Source of the DNA: Physcomitrium patens
Taxonomy: Eukaryota; Streptophyta; Bryopsida; Funariales; Funariaceae
DNA: 64,000 nt
Direction of reading: 5' to 3'
Assembly (NCBI RefSeq): GCF_000002425.4
Contig: NC_037274.1
Span: 13,603,590-13,667,589, forward strand
A model generated the notes under the pieces. That model had not been told where the DNA came from. It saw only the letters and a list, made by a program, of their open reading frames with translations, and made no database searches. Below are positions 10,571 to 21,350 of the stretch, piece after piece. Each line of letters starts with the position of its first letter. Position 1 is the first letter of the stretch. The position numbers and the translations under genes were made by a program.

Positions 10571-11549
10571 TTGAAAGGGATTCCAGCCGACGTGTGTGAG
10601 CACCAGATTATTCTGGAGGAGGGTGTTACTCTAGTTCGTCAAAGACAACACCGGCTTAACCCAAAATATTTCTTTTTAGTGAAAGAAGAATTGGATAAAC
10701 TTCTCGACGTGGATTTTATTTATCCTATTCCACATAGTGCATGGGTGTCACCAATCGTGATAGTACCGAAGAAGAATGGAAAAATCAAGATATGTCAAGA
10801 TTTTTGAAAGTTAAATGCGGCTATTAAGAAGGATTATTTTTCGTTACCATTTACAGATAGTATTTTAGACGCAGTGGTCGGACATGAATGTTACTCATTT
10901 TTGGACAGATTTTCGGGATATAATCAAGTTAAAATTACCAAAGAAGAGCAGTTGAAGACTACGTTTACCACAGATTGGGGCACATTCGCCTATAAAGTAA
11001 TGCCATTTGGGTTATATAATGCCTCGGCTACTTTTCAACGAGTAATGACACAAGCGTTTCAAGATTACCTATGTTTATCAATGGAGATATTTCTGGACGA
11101 TTTCTACACCTTTAACACAATGACTGAACATCTAGCATGCTTGGATAACTGTTTGAATCAATGCGACAAGTTTGTGATATCTCTAAATTCAGAGAAGTGT
11201 CAATTTGGAATACCATCGGAAAAGCTATGGAGACACATTGTCTCTGTTGAAGATATTGCTATAGACCCCGATAAAATTACTTGTATATTGGGGTTACCAA
11301 AGCCAGATATGGTGTCAGCCATGCGCGATTTCATCGACGATGTCAACTACTATCGGCATTTTATTGAATCCTTTGTGGTTATCTGTCAACCGTTAACCCA
11401 CTTCTTAAAGAAACCCCTGTCAGACGGGTCTAACCCAATATGGACTGAAGACTGTACTTTCGCATTCGATGAATTGAAACAAAAATTGGTATCTGTCCCA
11501 ATTCTTGTAACACCTTGTTGGACAAACCGTTTCATGTCTATGTGGATGC
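10571..11549 (+). pseudogene. Element B reverse transcriptase (C-terminus and start of RNase H)
   Basis: Copies element RNA into DNA. Visible blocks in order: HRLNPKYFFLVKEELDKLL, SPIVIVPKKNGKIKIC (10750-10795), a stop at 10805 where Arg is expected, SFLDRFSGYNQVKI, MPFGLYNASATFQ, the catalytic FLDDF near 11092-11106 with both Asp present, then GLPKP and the FIDDVNYYRHFI region. The RNase H domain starts near 11460 and is cut at a DASD motif by Y2. Frames are good from 10874 to 11549. RT identity is certain from the order of the motifs. Confidence 0.92.
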
Positions 11550-11699
11550 TGTCGTACTGTAAATGCTTACAGTATGTAAAAATTAGCTAAAACATATTAT
11601 ATGTTGATAAATCTAGATGTGTGTTAGAGTGGCTAGTAGATTAAATTAAAAGGATCTGGTATAAGAAACTTTACTTTGTTTCTTTACTTCTTTTGATTT

Positions 11700-11750
<51 letters not shown>

Positions 11751-12818
11751 ACCTAAATTTTTAGTATGAAGCCTTGGGAGAAGGTGGAAACCTAAGGATG
11801 AAAATCTAAACTAGTAGGACGCTAATTGAAAGGGATGAAAGCAAGGCATGGTCGGATGAAGGCAAGGAATGGAGCACTTCATCCCTATTGGTCGAATATC
11901 CTGCCCAATAGGCTTTAAGGAGGCTATCCGAGGCCTTATTAGGGATTAAAGTTCCTCTTTCGAGGGCATTCAAAGTTGTAAAGTTTAGGGTTTGGAGAAC
12001 AATTTTTGTACAAAAATTAGGGGATTTGGAGTTAGGGTGAAAAAGTTATAACCGTTTGAAGTTAAGGTGTTTATTTAAGATATATTGTTACTCTTTTGAG
12101 AGTACGAGGAGTTTTACATTAGCTTTTGAAGATCGGAAGGTGCGACTGGAACGACGATTTTAAGGCCTACATCTTTCAGGAAAGGATTATTGCTTTTGAA
12201 GTTCATATGAAGGAGTTGTAAGGAGTTGAAGGCGATGCTTCCAAATCAAAAGTAGTAAGTAAGCGGGATTGTTTGTAGTAATGGTTGAAGCCCTAACTTG
12301 AGTTTTCGTACAAATTTTTGGCTCAAACTTTTGGGAGAATGTGAAATTTTGTGTTAAGAAGCTTTACATACAAATTTTGTGGCATTTAAGCTTATATTTT
12401 GTGAGATATGAAGAAAATTGCACGCGGATGTATAAAGACAAGGGTTTGAAGCGGCTGTTAGGGATTTCAAGATATCTCAAGATTTACAATGAATTTGCGG
12501 TTGAAAATTGTTGTAGAAGTTAATAAGAATACATCAGTACTTCATGTAAAATTAGAGTTTGTTTGGACGGTCGGATTAAGCGATATGAGGTGTTGAAGTT
12601 CAGAAAAATCTCCACATAAGAATAAACAAGGATTTAGAAGATTTTATCATATTTTGGAAGTTATGGATTACTTGAGGATTGTGTATTTGGTGTAATTACT
12701 CAAAAAGAAAAAAATTATATATAAACTAAGGGCTTCCCTTATTTTTAAGCTTGATTGAATAATTAGTGACAGCCAGAAGCCCAGCATTTTCTTGAGGCAA
12801 ATTCTCTCTATTCTGACA
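11550..12818 (-). repeat. Solo LTR Y2, inserted in element B RNase H
   Basis: It starts TGTCGTACTG and ends TTCTGACA. Flanks are ATGC (11546-11549) and ACGC (12819-12822), one C-to-T apart. Removing it restores GTG-GAT-GCG-TCC and the RNase H frame. It is the inverse of Y1 with high identity. The (TA)n tract is 47 bp here (11702-11748) against about 17 in Y1. The hairpin with arms TACTGTAA/TTACAGTA is at 11555-11574. Confidence 0.87.
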
Positions 12819-13190
12819 ACGCGTCCGATGTTGCTATTGGATTCGTTCTTAGTCAAAAGGATGAAAAAGAGTTAGATCATCCCATATATTATGCGAGCCG
12901 ACAATTCGTTGCTGCAGAATAAAATTATAATACTACCAAGCGAGAGGCCCTCGGAATGATCTACTCTGTACAAAAATTCCGCTACTATCTCCTTCGATAC
13001 TCATTTGTGTTCCACATTGATCATAATGTGCTTAGGTACATGATAAATAAACCTCAATTGAGTGGATGAATTGCTCGATGGGTGTTACTTCTACAGGAAT
13101 TCAACTTTAGAATTAACGTTTGACCCGACAAGAAACATGCCAATGCGGATTACTTATCCCATTTATCTAATATATTAGATAATGAGCCGA
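12819..13190 (+). pseudogene. Element B RNase H
   Basis: Degrades the RNA strand during reverse transcription. After Y2 the domain resumes with SDVAIGFVLSQKDEKE, HPIYYASRQF, a Glu-containing TTKREALGMIYSVQKFRYYL, and FHIDHNVLRYM with the third Asp. It ends at the ADYLSHLSN block, the usual A-D-x-L-S-R junction with Arg changed to His. Stops occur near 12920, 13068 and 13122. The first catalytic Asp is in the piece before Y2 (11545-11547). It leads directly into the integrase. Confidence 0.88.
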
Positions 13191-13204
13191 TAAACGATGC
13201 TCTT

Positions 13205-14494
13205 TTGGATGCACAATTATTCGCTGTGGATGTCATTACATTCGAATATGGTGAATTGATCCAATATCTAACGTTTCAAACTTTTCCTATTTCTTATAAT
13301 GAAAAATTAAAGAAGCGTCTGATTTTAAAAAGTGTGCCATATACCATGATTGGAGATGCCTTGTACAAACAAGGGCAGGATGGAATTTTACGCCGTTGCA
13401 TCTTTCAAAGTGAAGTTCGTACAATTTTGGAAGGATGTCATTTGGATAGTTGTGGTGGATATTTTGCGAGAGACAGTACTGCTCGCAAGGCTTTAATAGC
13501 CGGATATTGGTCGCCCACAATGTTTTATGATGCACACCAATTTGTTCGTCGTTGTGATCCCTGTCAATGAATTGGTCGACCCACGGGTACTTCAGCAATG
13601 CCGTTAGTACCAATCTTGGCACAGGCACCATTTGAGAAATGGAGAATTGATTTTGTTGGACCCATTACACCAGCATCGAGACATGGACAAAAGTGGTATA
13701 TTTTAGTCGCTACGGACTATGTAACCAAATGGGCGGAGGCTATTGCTATCCGCAATGATAATGCCAGTACGGTGGCTACATTTCTATATGAGAATATTAT
13801 TACTCGATTTGGGTGTCTGAAGGAATTGGTTAGCGATCATGACACCCATTTCATAAATGCTACCATAGCAACCTTGACGAACACATACAAAATCAAGCAC
13901 AAGAAAATAACACCATATCACGCTCGGGCCAATGGACAGACGAAAAAGACCAACAATATTCTATGTAAGATTTTAACAAAAATAATTTTGGGCACGGAAA
14001 TGGATTGGAATACTAAATTGTTTGCGGTATTGTGGGCGTATCATACTGCATATAAAGTGACTACCAATTCTACACCATTCTAATTAGTGTACGGGCAAGA
14101 AGCAATATTATCCATTGAATTGGAAGTTCAGAGTTTGCGCATTGCGTTGGATGAACGTCTTAGAGATAAGGAATCACTTCAATATTGGTTGGTAGAGTTG
14201 GACAAATTGGATGAAATACGGGCTACAACTCTCTTCAACATGGAAGCAACTCAAAAATGGCGGAAGAGTTACTATGATAGTTAACTGCGTCCGAAGAATT
14301 TTATGCCCAATGATTTGGTATTGTTGTTTGATAGCAGGTTTAATCATTTTTCAGGCAAATTTCAAGTTCGCTGGCATGGGCCATATCGTGTGATTGAAGG
14401 ATTTTTCAATGGGTCTGTTCAATTGGAGGATTTCATGGATCATCGATTCAGTACCCGCATTAACGGGAACCGATTACGGTTATATCATACATAA
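13205..14494 (+). pseudogene. Element B integrase
   Basis: Inserts the cDNA into the chromosome. The N-terminal HHCC domain spans about 13430-13570, with CHLDSCGGYFARDS (second His now Tyr) and CDPCQ. The core domain has WRIDFVGPI (first Asp, near 13650), TDYVTKWAEA, LVSDHDTHF (second Asp, near 13835) and YHARANGQTKKTN, where the expected catalytic Glu is Lys (GAA to AAA). The C-terminal GPY/F module is at 14303-14494 with GKFQVRWHGPYRVIEGFF and RINGNRLRLY. Stops are at 13567, 14081 and 14281. There is no chromodomain after it, which fits Tat/Athila rather than chromoviruses. Loss of the catalytic Glu alone would make it inactive. Confidence 0.92.
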
Positions 14495-14811
14495 AATCCG
14501 AGATGGGTTTTCAATTTCTAGAGGAGGTCACGTCGAATGTACTTAGGATAGACCTAATTAAGTGCGTTAAGGTGTAGAGGCGGCTGAAAGGATAGTTAGT
14601 AATTACTAATGTGTCAGATGGGACGGGGATGAGAAACGGACAGTAGAGGTAACATATTGTCGTTATCACCACTAGGTAAAAGAATAGGAGTGGGGCACCC
14701 ATTTATGGTCATTCTCAGTTGTCGCATTCTGTTATTGTTTCTTTTCGGTGTTATAATTTCGGGTATTTTTGGAATACTGGAGCGTAGTATTGATGGTTAG
14801 AGCTTGAAAGA
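14495..14811 (+). other. Element B spacer between integrase and extra ORF
   Basis: About 320 bases after the GPY/F module, without a convincing frame. It may hold a leader or splice acceptor for the downstream ORF, as in other elements with a post-integrase gene, but no signal is clear enough to name. Confidence 0.4.
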
Positions 14812-16490
14812 GTGTGCGTCATGGCGATGAAGAGTACAAAGAGAGCTACGGACAGAGAAGAAAGTGGCCGAAATGTGAAAGCTAAATGCAATTTAGGACC
14901 ACCATCCGTAGTTATCGTTACCAATATAGAGCCTATGAAGCTGGAGATTTGTTGGACGCCAAGGAGAATACGAGATTTTCGAAACGTACAAATGTTTTAG
15001 TTTTTACGAAGGTCAGATAATTTGCCTTCAATTAATGTGGCATTAGTGGAAGAATACATTGCGAATTATGATCCACAGGATGGATCGAGCGTAGTACAAG
15101 GACGCATTATCAGTATTGATGAAAAGATCTTCGAAAAAATACTATTTCTTTGAGTAGGAGAGATTGCGGTGGGTGCTAAGGAGTTCAGTGACTTCCGACC
15201 AGGAAGTTATTTCAAAAGTGGCATGTCATCATTTGAGAAGAACCAAGGTTGGCGGACGGCTGAGGCAATTACACTAGAGCTCATAGAATGATTGTGCTTT
15301 GTGCTAAGGCATCTAGGGTTATATCGACACAACACATATATTTCAAAACGGTTAATGTTTGTAGTAGTAGGGACGTTTGAAGGGATGGTGTTCAATTGGG
15401 CAACTTATGTAGCAACCCATATTCATGCGGAAATGGGAGCCAAGCACAAAATATGAAAGTTTACAGCATTGCTACATTCTAATTATGTGTATGCTGTGAT
15501 TGCATACACATTGCGGCAAATATCGCCAGTAGAGGGAAGTTCTAAACTAGTGCCAGTGCCTCCACAGCGAGAATGGAATTTGTTGGCACAGAATGTCAAT
15601 ACAACGGAGGTAATACATAAAACTGGAGAATCCAGTCATCTAGTGGCACCCCAAACGGATCCGATTCGTTCAATGGTGGAGGAGGAGAATGAAGTCCCGA
15701 TGTTGTTAGATATCAATTAGTTAGCGTTTCTATAGGGCCGACTGTCGGAAGGCGTACATCTTAAAAATTCTTTATTGAAGTATATTTTACAAATACATTG
15801 TATGGTACAAGCATTAGATGTAGAGGGCAGTGATAAACTGGAATTAGAGGCAAGCAAAAAGGTGATATCAGAGCAGACACAAAGAATTGAAGAGCAAGAA
15901 CGGATCATCCAAGCAAATGTAGAATCTAAGCTGCTATTAGAGTGACAAATTGGGGAACAACAGGAAGCTTGGGACAAAAAAAGAGAGCGCATGGTGGAGA
16001 CCCACAGGCAAGAACTATTCCAGGCTCGCAATCATTCAATTTTGGAACTGAAAAAAGTGAAGGGTTAGTTGGTAATGGAATGAAAAAAGACCGAGTTATT
16101 GGCGCAAGAGAAATTGGTATTGAGTGACCAATACAGATGTGAAACGGAGTAGTTAAGGGCTGAAATGGAGGCCTTGAACACCAAAGTGACAAGATTGGCA
16201 GAGGATTTAGTCAATATTGGTCAAGCACAAGTATCGACGTTGCCAGTTCCCGAAGTTCCAGAAGAGAAGAGTCACTTTCAGTGCCAGTTGGAATTGAGAG
16301 ATGCCTAGATCCTGAAATTGGAAGCTCAAGTCTGTGAACTGGGTGAGTACAATGAAGACCTTTTAGCTCAGTTAAGGCAGGAGTCAATGGAAGGATTGGA
16401 AGAGGACAAAGATTTACAATTGGAATTGGAATCGGTGGAACCAATAACAGATACTGCGGCAATTGATTAATTAGATAGGCCAGAGGAATC
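14812..16490 (+). pseudogene. Element B extra ORF after integrase (mobile-domain-like, coiled coil)
   Basis: A decayed reading frame of roughly 550 codons between integrase and the 3' LTR. The N-terminal half is globular, with VQGRIISIDEKIFEKILFL (near 15100), FRPGSYFKSGMSSFEK and HNTYISKRLMFVVVGTFEGM. The layout loosely recalls the putative plant transposon protein domain often found in plant Ty3 elements. The C-terminal half (about 15800-16450) is rich in Glu, Gln, Lys and Leu, a likely long coiled coil. Stops near 14998, 15152, 15288, 15454, 15718 and beyond break it. No transmembrane segments are evident, so an envelope role is not supported. Function is unknown. Element A keeps only the last 30 or so codons, fused to its protease. 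Confidence 0.6.
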
Positions 16491-16560
16491 GTAATTTTTG
16501 TAGAGTTTTGTTAGATAATTTTTAGATAGGTATCAATTGAGTGTTTGCAAGGATGCTGCA

Positions 16561-16578
16561 CAGTTAGGAGTAGGACTA
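16561..16578 (+). other. Element B polypurine tract
   Basis: CAGTTAGGAGTAGGACTA lies directly before the 3' LTR, in the place of the plus-strand primer. Element A has the close relative GTAGATAGGAGTGGGACTA at 32470-32488. It is only moderately purine-pure. Confidence 0.6.
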
Positions 16579-17320
16579 TGTAGAATAAGTAGTTATTTTC
16601 AAAATATAGATACCTAGTATATGGTGTAAATAAGGATAGATAACTGTTGAAAAGGTGGTTCAGCAGATAGAATGGATGAATAGTCAGGAAAAGTAGTTAT
16701 TATCTGTAGTATAGGAGTTGGTATCTTGGGATAGTATAATGAGGATGGGAGAGGAAAAAAAAATACCAGACTACGATAGTACTGAGCCGGGGATAAGCTT
16801 GGTGCTATCTCTTCTTCTTAATTTTCTTGTTTCTTTTGTGTTAGTGTTGATTTTAGTGAAGAGAATTGATTTAATGAATTAATATTTGATTTATGAAGTT
16901 ATTTATGGATCACTATTTATCAATTGTTGTGAAAGATTGAGAATGTATGGAAGTTTCCAGTCACTATTTATCGCAAGGTTATAAGTTTAGTGGAGAAGAA
17001 TTGTAATTGAAAGAATTGTCTTGATTAGATTCTGTGGATTGAAAGTTGTTCGTTCTAGGGTTTGGGATATGCTTGTGTATTCATGAATTACATAGGGTAC
17101 TGAAATCGTTGTTGTGGATGTTATTGTATTGATATGAGAGAGTGGACAGTAGGAGAAAAAGTTAAGTGTTCTTCAGTATGGTAAGCATTTAGTAGTAGCG
17201 GTTAATTGCGTGACCCTAACAATTAGAGCTCATATATATGGTCATTCTCCATGTTCGAATCCCCCTATACGGCTTTATGCTGGGAGGTTTCTTCCAAAAT
17301 AAGTAAAATGAGCAATCACA
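16579..17320 (+). repeat. Element B 3' LTR
   Basis: 742 bp, TGTAGAATAAG to CAATCACA, colinear with 4867-5608. The target duplication ATGCA follows at 17321-17325, and element D resumes there. Confidence 0.92.
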
Positions 17321-17329
17321 ATGCACTAA

Positions 17330-18845
17330 ATAATCTAGTTTTTTATTTTATTTTTAATATGTTCTCCAAGTCTTTGTCTAAATCACTTTTACTATTTAAG
17401 TCAAATTCATCTTCCTATTGAGGAATATCTATATCTTCATCAAGGTCTTCTATATTTATTTCTCTGTATCTTTTTTTAAATATTTTTACTCGCTTCCCTC
17501 TAATTGGTATTTTTAACCTTATTCCATCTAACTTCCATAATGAGTAAGTTACATTATCTTGAACAGTTGTTATCACATACAGTCCAAACCATCGTTAAGA
17601 AAACTTTCTTAAAGTACTATATTGATTGTCCAAGCTACTATCATAGACCAAAATCCAATCACCTTCTTCAATTGCTTTAGGTTTCAATCGATGCTACTTA
17701 TCAAATCGTGCCTTATTTTGTAACCTCGCTCTTTTTAACCTTTCTAATGCTATTAGCGCATCTTTTGATCTTTGCTCTAATTGTTGAATTCGAATAGCTA
17801 GAAGTTCTTCTCTTATCAATCTATCTTCCTATGGTAGTATACTCCAAGTAGATACTTTTTTTTCAATTAACATAATTGGTTTTTGACCTGTCATAAGCTC
17901 AATAGGCATATATCTCATTATTGAACTATGAATTGTCCAATTAGCTCATAATGCAAATGAAAAAAGTCGTGGCCACTCTCTACCCTTATCATTACAGGCT
18001 TAAATTAATGCTTTCACAATCGGTGGATGACTACATTCACTTTTTACATTTCCTTCAAGATTATAAGCAGTAGTCAGTGATAATTTAATTCCACATCTTT
18101 CAAAGAATTCACGAGCTTCTTGTGCATTTAATTCTCCATGATCTGCAGTGATTTTTCCTACACATCCATAGTGGCAAATAACATCTTCAAGCAAAAATCT
18201 ACAAATTCCTTCTGTAGATTTTGTTCTCAATGCTCTTCCTTCTACTTGATTTGATAAATCTTTACGAACTAAGACCAAATATCTCATTTGTAATAACCCG
18301 ATTGGCATAATAACCAAATCAATAATCCATTTAAAATGAATAGCTAGAAGATATGTAGCATAAAGTCCATCTCAATGTTGTATATTAGAATACGCTTAAC
18401 AAATTTTACATGACTCTATAAATAAGAACACATCTCAATACATATTTTTCCACCAATATCGTTCCTTAAGTTTAGCAAAAGTAGCCCAAATTCCTCTATG
18501 TCCTGCCCATAAACTATCATGAAACCCCTTTAATAATTTTTGTTTCTCTTCCTTATTGCCTATCACTCTTTAAGGCATTCCAATTCCTTTCTTTGGTCTC
18601 TTCCATAAGAATCCTTCTTGAAACAAAAATCCATATGTATTTTTTCTTATTTGTTTAAATTTTTCTACAGACCAATTTTTTTGCTTAGTCAAGGTATTCA
18701 AGTAATGACCAATATCCAATAATTGTCTTTCATAAAATTCTTCTAGATATAGCTTATCTTCTTTGTTAAGATTTGATACTGAATAGAATTTTGATCCAAC
18801 ATCATCAATGTCTTCAACCATTTTGTCTTCTCTTTCATATCTTGC
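17330..18845 (-). pseudogene. Element D integrase and linker
   Basis: Read leftwards. A linker with ERQLLDIGHYLNTLTKQ (18570-18821) leads to an HHCC-like region (about 18400-18540, with CKIC). In the core (18000-18317) the expected first-Asp motif is eroded. The second-Asp region reads KITADHGELNAQEAREFF, and the third region is AYNLEGNVKSECSH, where the NG-x-x-E pattern keeps a Glu. After stops, the C-terminal module near 17500-17620 has RWFGLYVITTV and KLDGIRLKIPIRGKRVKIF, a GPY/F domain ending about 80 residues before the D 3' end. This integrase style differs from B and E. It is broken by many stops. Confidence 0.82.
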
Positions 18846-19208
18846 TCAAGATAGCATGTCTGCTACTAAATTGTCTTTTCCAATAACATGCTTTAATTCC
18901 GAATAAAATGACTTAATATAAGCAATCCATCTTAACATTGCAATATTCGGCATTGAACAATTAGTAATCATTCTAAGTAATAGCAAGCAATTTGTTTCAA
19001 TTACTACTACTGCACCAATTAAATAATCCCTTTCATCTTTTATAGCCGAAATAACTCCCCAAAGTTCTCTTTTGACTTGCAAATATGCACGTTGATGAGT
19101 ACTTAAAACTTTAGCTCCAAATCGAACTGTAAATCTATTTCTACTTGAATCATCTTCACCCATAGCCCATCCAATAGCAATAGGATTAGTATCCACAATA
19201 AGAATTAC
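18846..19208 (-). pseudogene. Element D RNase H
   Basis: A continuous frame with VDTNPIAIGWAMGEDD at its start (the first Asp just outside the open part), FGAKVLSTHQRAYLQVKRELWGV with the catalytic Glu, and IETNCLLLLRM, where the third catalytic Asp is replaced by Asn. It ends with the classic GKDNLVADMLS block. Length and motif order fit a Ty3 RNase H. The Asp-to-Asn change (GAT/C to AAT/C) is one more G-to-A decay event. Confidence 0.85.
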
Positions 19209-20300
19209 TTATTTATTATAGTCATAATCAATTCTTCTTAAAATTGGAGGTGTCACCAATAACACCTTCAGCTTCTGCATTGCTTCATTATGATAAAATA
19301 CACAAGCCTCTAAAAACTTACGTACTTCTGTTAAAGAGTCACATGAATCTTTCATCCTTCCAATTGCATCAACTTTGCTTGGATCTGGCTTTCTCCCATA
19401 AAATCCACACAAATATCCAACAATAAGAACTTCTTGCACTCCAAATATAGTTTTTGCTCCTCAAAGTATAAGATAAATCTCTTCAAGTTGAATTAAAATC
19501 TTTTCACAATCTTGTATATGATCAACAACATATTTGCGACACCCTCTCTCATCTAAAGTTTCATCTTTTTTTCTTTTTTTACATCCTTTGATAGAAACAT
19601 TATCTAAAAAAGGTATAGTTTTTTCAAGAATGAAGTCTCTTAATACCTTATTCATCCCATTCATCATATGTACAACTGAATTAGTAGCACCCTGAGAGAG
19701 AATATACATTTTAAGTAATCCAAGAAGCATTCTCATTGTTGTTAGATCTCTACTTCCATGCGCAAATTGAAATTGATCATAATCCGAATATAAATCACAC
19801 ATTGAATAAATTGTCCTTCCCACAAACGCTTCTACAAATTCATCTACTAAAAATCCTATACCTGCATTTCTTATAGTTATTGCATTCATTGGCTACATAT
19901 CTTGAATAAAACATAATGATTTATTTTTCTTAAACACCATAAACCAATGACTAGAATATGGAGCAAAAGAAGGCTCCAAAATTTTCATTCACAACTTTTC
20001 TTTCAATAATTCCACCAATTTAGATAAATATGCTATCCGCACGGAAATTGGCCTTAAGTTCCAAGGCACATGAGGTATTGTAAAAATAACCATAGGAGTA
20101 ACAATATTAGGATCTACACATCCTATTTCACCAGATCCAAAGCCAAATGATTTACCTCGTTTCGAAAATATTTTTTTAAAATATTCAATTTCTGTTGGAA
20201 ATAAAGAACCATCTCATCCAATCTTCAATTCTTCAAAATTCTCCTTTATAAACTGATGTCCAATCTTCTTTGGATCTCTTAAACTCTTTTTTTTAGATGG
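19209..20300 (-). pseudogene. Element D reverse transcriptase
   Basis: Two open blocks. 19461-19889 carries FVGRTIYSMCDLYSDYDQF (motif A Asp), the GATNSVVHMMNGMN region and the catalytic box as FLDN instead of FLDD. 19209-19439 carries GYLCGFYGRKPDPSKVDAI and TEVRKFLEACVFYHN. Upstream (about 19900-20300) the fingers region is present but full of stops. The CDLYSGYDQ-type motif and the GATNS wording mark a Ty3 lineage distinct from B and E. Loss of the second catalytic Asp would abolish polymerase activity. Confidence 0.87.
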
Positions 20301-21350
20301 TTCTTTTATTTATTCCTTAGAATCTTCTGGTAAAGGTCCAACAACAGGTTTTAACTTTTTATCTATTGTTTTATATTTTGTCTCTATAATAACTTTTGGT
20401 GCTTGAAAAGATTCAATTATAGTATAAACCTTCCTCGAGTGAATTTCCACAATCTTATCATTATTTCCTAATTCAATAGATACAATTAATTCCAAAGAAT
20501 CTTCCAATCCATTTTCTTCATAAACACCTAAAATCTTCTCATCATCTTCTAATGTCCTTAACTTGTGTAATTCTCTTTCAATATTATATAATCTTTTTCT
20601 TTCTTTTCTTTTAAAATCATCAATTTTCTTATATATAATATTTCCATCCTCAAAAATACCAATAAAACTTGCATCAAAGGTACCTTCATCTCGCAAAAGT
20701 ACCTCCTCTTTTGTACCTCCATAATCCCGCTTTATAGTGGTACTTCTTCAAAATCTTTAAATCCTTCAACAACCCTTAGCAATGGTTTCTCTCTCAACCT
20801 ATCTCGATTCCGTTCATGATTAAGAAATACTGTTAGAAATTGTACAACTTTCCTTCCATCTTCACTATGTATCCTTGCATGAGCAGAACCATCGTTAAGT
20901 ACCTTTGTTTCTATCCAAATTGTCATAATATAAGATTGTCCTAAAATCAATGGATAAGATGTTGTATCTTGAACAAAGAAATGTTGTTCTGTCACAATAT
21001 CTCCAATCCAAATTTTGACATCAGGACAAGCTTCATATAATTTGCCTCATGTGTTATTAGCTGCTCGTATTGTCCATCCATGTTCCATATCAATTGGCCA
21101 TTTTTGCTTCTTATAAAGATCCTTAGACATAAGATTTATTTCAGAACCATAGTCAACTAAAGCAAAAATTGGTTCTTCTATATCTCCTACTTTCACCAAT
21201 ATTTTAATAGTTACCCTTGCTCAATACTTTCGAGTATAATGGCTTGAAGCTTCTATTTCCTTATCATTATAATCTTCAAAATGTACTCGTTGATTATATC
21301 CATTTTTTTTTATTTGTTGATTGCTTGTAACCATTATCAACCTTTTCTTC
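20301..21350 (-). pseudogene. Element D protease and protease-RT linker
   Basis: Near 21130-21180 the minus strand reads LVDYGSEINLMSKDLY, an aspartic protease active site in which the usual Asp-Thr/Ser-Gly is Asp-Tyr-Gly (probably Asp-His-Gly before a C-to-T change). The frame at 20732-20995 (HFFVQDTTSYPLILGQSYI) gives the distal L-I-L-G motif of a retroviral-type protease. A charged linker at 20310-20696 follows. The relative in G lies around 43000-43740. Protease is assigned by the two-motif spacing and position between gag and RT. Confidence 0.75.

Larger units (their letters stand above)
4867..17320 (+). mobile_element. Element B: Tat/Athila-like Ty3 retrotransposon with extra 3' ORF
   Basis: Full-length element with 742-bp LTRs at 4867-5608 and 16579-17320, ending TGTAGAATAAG and CAATCACA. 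It is flanked by a perfect 5-bp duplication ATGCA (4862-4866 and 17321-17325). A tRNA-Asp primer site follows the 5' LTR and a polypurine tract precedes the 3' LTR. The order is gag, protease, RT, RNase H, integrase and a further ORF. Two solo LTRs interrupt it (8007-9220 and 11550-12818); without them it is about 9.96 kb. The DGGSSVN protease, VTKWAEA integrase and tRNA-Asp priming point to the non-chromodomain plant lineages Tat and Athila. No chromodomain is seen. Multiple stops show it is inactive. Confidence 0.9.

Noticed and set aside
12341-12523. 60-codon open stretch in Y2.
   Set aside because: Not open in Y1, Y3, Y4 or Y5, so not conserved.
14511-14702. Minus-strand 63-codon frame between integrase and the extra ORF.
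   Set aside because: No motif, and not preserved elsewhere in the family.
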